Source: Hyphomicrobiales bacterium (GTDB lineage: Bacteria > Pseudomonadota > Alphaproteobacteria > Rhizobiales > Beijerinckiaceae). Taken from it: 5,086 nt of DNA. The notes beneath the pieces were generated by a model that was not told the origin of the DNA, did no database searches, and saw only the letters and a program-made list of their open reading frames with translations. The first letter of the stretch is position 1. Each line of letters begins with the position of its first letter. The position numbers and the translations under genes were made by a program. Below, one piece after another: positions 4,797-5,086 of this stretch. Where the stretch lies: positions 1-5,086 of the forward strand of contig CANCAR010000195.1 in the NCBI GenBank assembly GCA_947374125.1, in the 5' to 3' direction.

Positions 4797-5086
4797 ATGA
4801 AATCCCATGCCCGTGTTGTCGTCATTGGTGGCGGCGTTGTTGGTTGCTCGGTTCTCTATCACCTCACCAAAGCGGGTTGGAAAGACGTCGTGTTGCTCGA
4901 GCGCGAGCAGTTGACCCATGGCTCGACCTGGCATGCGGCGGGTGGGTTTCATACGCTGAATGGCGATCCGAATGTCGCTAAACTCCAAGGCTATACGATC
5001 GGGCTGTATGACGAGTTGGAAAAGATTTCCGGCGAAAGCTGTGGCTTGCATCGCTCGGGCGGGTTGATGCTGGCCGACACCCATGA
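4797..5086 (+). CDS. FAD-dependent oxidoreductase, dimethylglycine/sarcosine dehydrogenase-like (N-terminal part, runs off window)
   Basis: The first 96 codons show a DAO-type FAD-binding fold: a hydrophobic beta strand, then GGGVVG (residues 11-16, the GxGxxG dinucleotide loop) and an acidic residue (E36) ending the second strand. HGSTWHAAGGFHTLNGDP (41-58) closely resembles the dimethylglycine and sarcosine dehydrogenase family; the histidine of STWHAAG is where mitochondrial members carry covalent FAD. LYDELEKISGESCGLHRSGG (70-89) is also typical. Such enzymes demethylate N-methylated glycines, passing one-carbon units to folate through a C-terminal GcvT-like domain, in full-length proteins of about 800 residues; that part is outside the window. 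The ATG at 4797 has AAAAGG (4783-4788) 8 bases upstream. Substrate choice cannot be fixed from this fragment. A 93-base gap separates it from the toxin gene, with only a weak promoter-like TTGCTT (4732-4737). Confidence 0.88.
   Translation, partial: MKSHARVVVIGGGVVGCSVLYHLTKAGWKDVVLLEREQLTHGSTWHAAGGFHTLNGDPNVAKLQGYTIGLYDELEKISGESCGLHRSGGLMLADTH

Noticed and set aside
4710..5084. Minus-strand open frame opposite the oxidoreductase
   Set aside because: The plus strand here encodes an unmistakable FAD-binding N-terminus, so the minus frame is its complement.

Overview
The window looks like an alphaproteobacterial chromosome segment, probably Hyphomicrobiales-like. The basis is moderately GC-rich housekeeping genes, the protein families, and interspersed palindromic intergenic repeats built on CCTTCTCC...GGAGAAGG. 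No genus can be named from the sequence alone. The window splits into a disturbed accessory region (about 1-1300), a core region (about 1313-4114), a small toxin-antitoxin operon (about 4115-4703) and the start of an oxidoreductase gene (4797 to the window end).

Accessory region. The window opens inside the last 61 codons of an IS630-family transposase, which still carries its third catalytic acidic residue. Its presumed right end abuts the first of three copies of a palindromic repeat (copy A, 204-253). An AT-rich block follows (about 254-1055) with a plausible sigma70-type promoter and one 210-residue gene of no recognised family. That protein carries an R-N-C-L-V-H motif, matching the RX4-6H signature of HEPN ribonucleases, so a defence or toxin role is a reasonable hypothesis. 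The stop codon of this gene falls at a sharp composition boundary. Directly after it, in another frame, comes the headless C-terminal tail of a SufA/IscA-type Fe-S assembly protein, including its CGCG cysteine pair and its stop codon. The simplest reading is that the AT-rich material was joined into, or displaced, the 3' end of a sufA-like gene. Two further repeat copies, B (1189-1239, inverted) and C (1249-1299), lie back to back between this remnant and argG.

Core region. argG (argininosuccinate synthase, arginine biosynthesis and urea-cycle chemistry) reads leftward. A leucyl-aminopeptidase-family gene (M17) with a complete set of metal-binding and catalytic residues reads rightward. The two diverge from a shared region of about 180 bp.

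Toxin-antitoxin operon. Fifty-nine bases after the aminopeptidase gene lies a two-gene MazE (DUF3018-type) and MazF/PemK pair. The genes overlap through a GTGA junction. A perfect 12-bp palindrome sits just upstream of the antitoxin and is a natural candidate for the autoregulatory operator. The last gene, cut by the window edge, begins a dimethylglycine/sarcosine-dehydrogenase-like FAD oxidoreductase.
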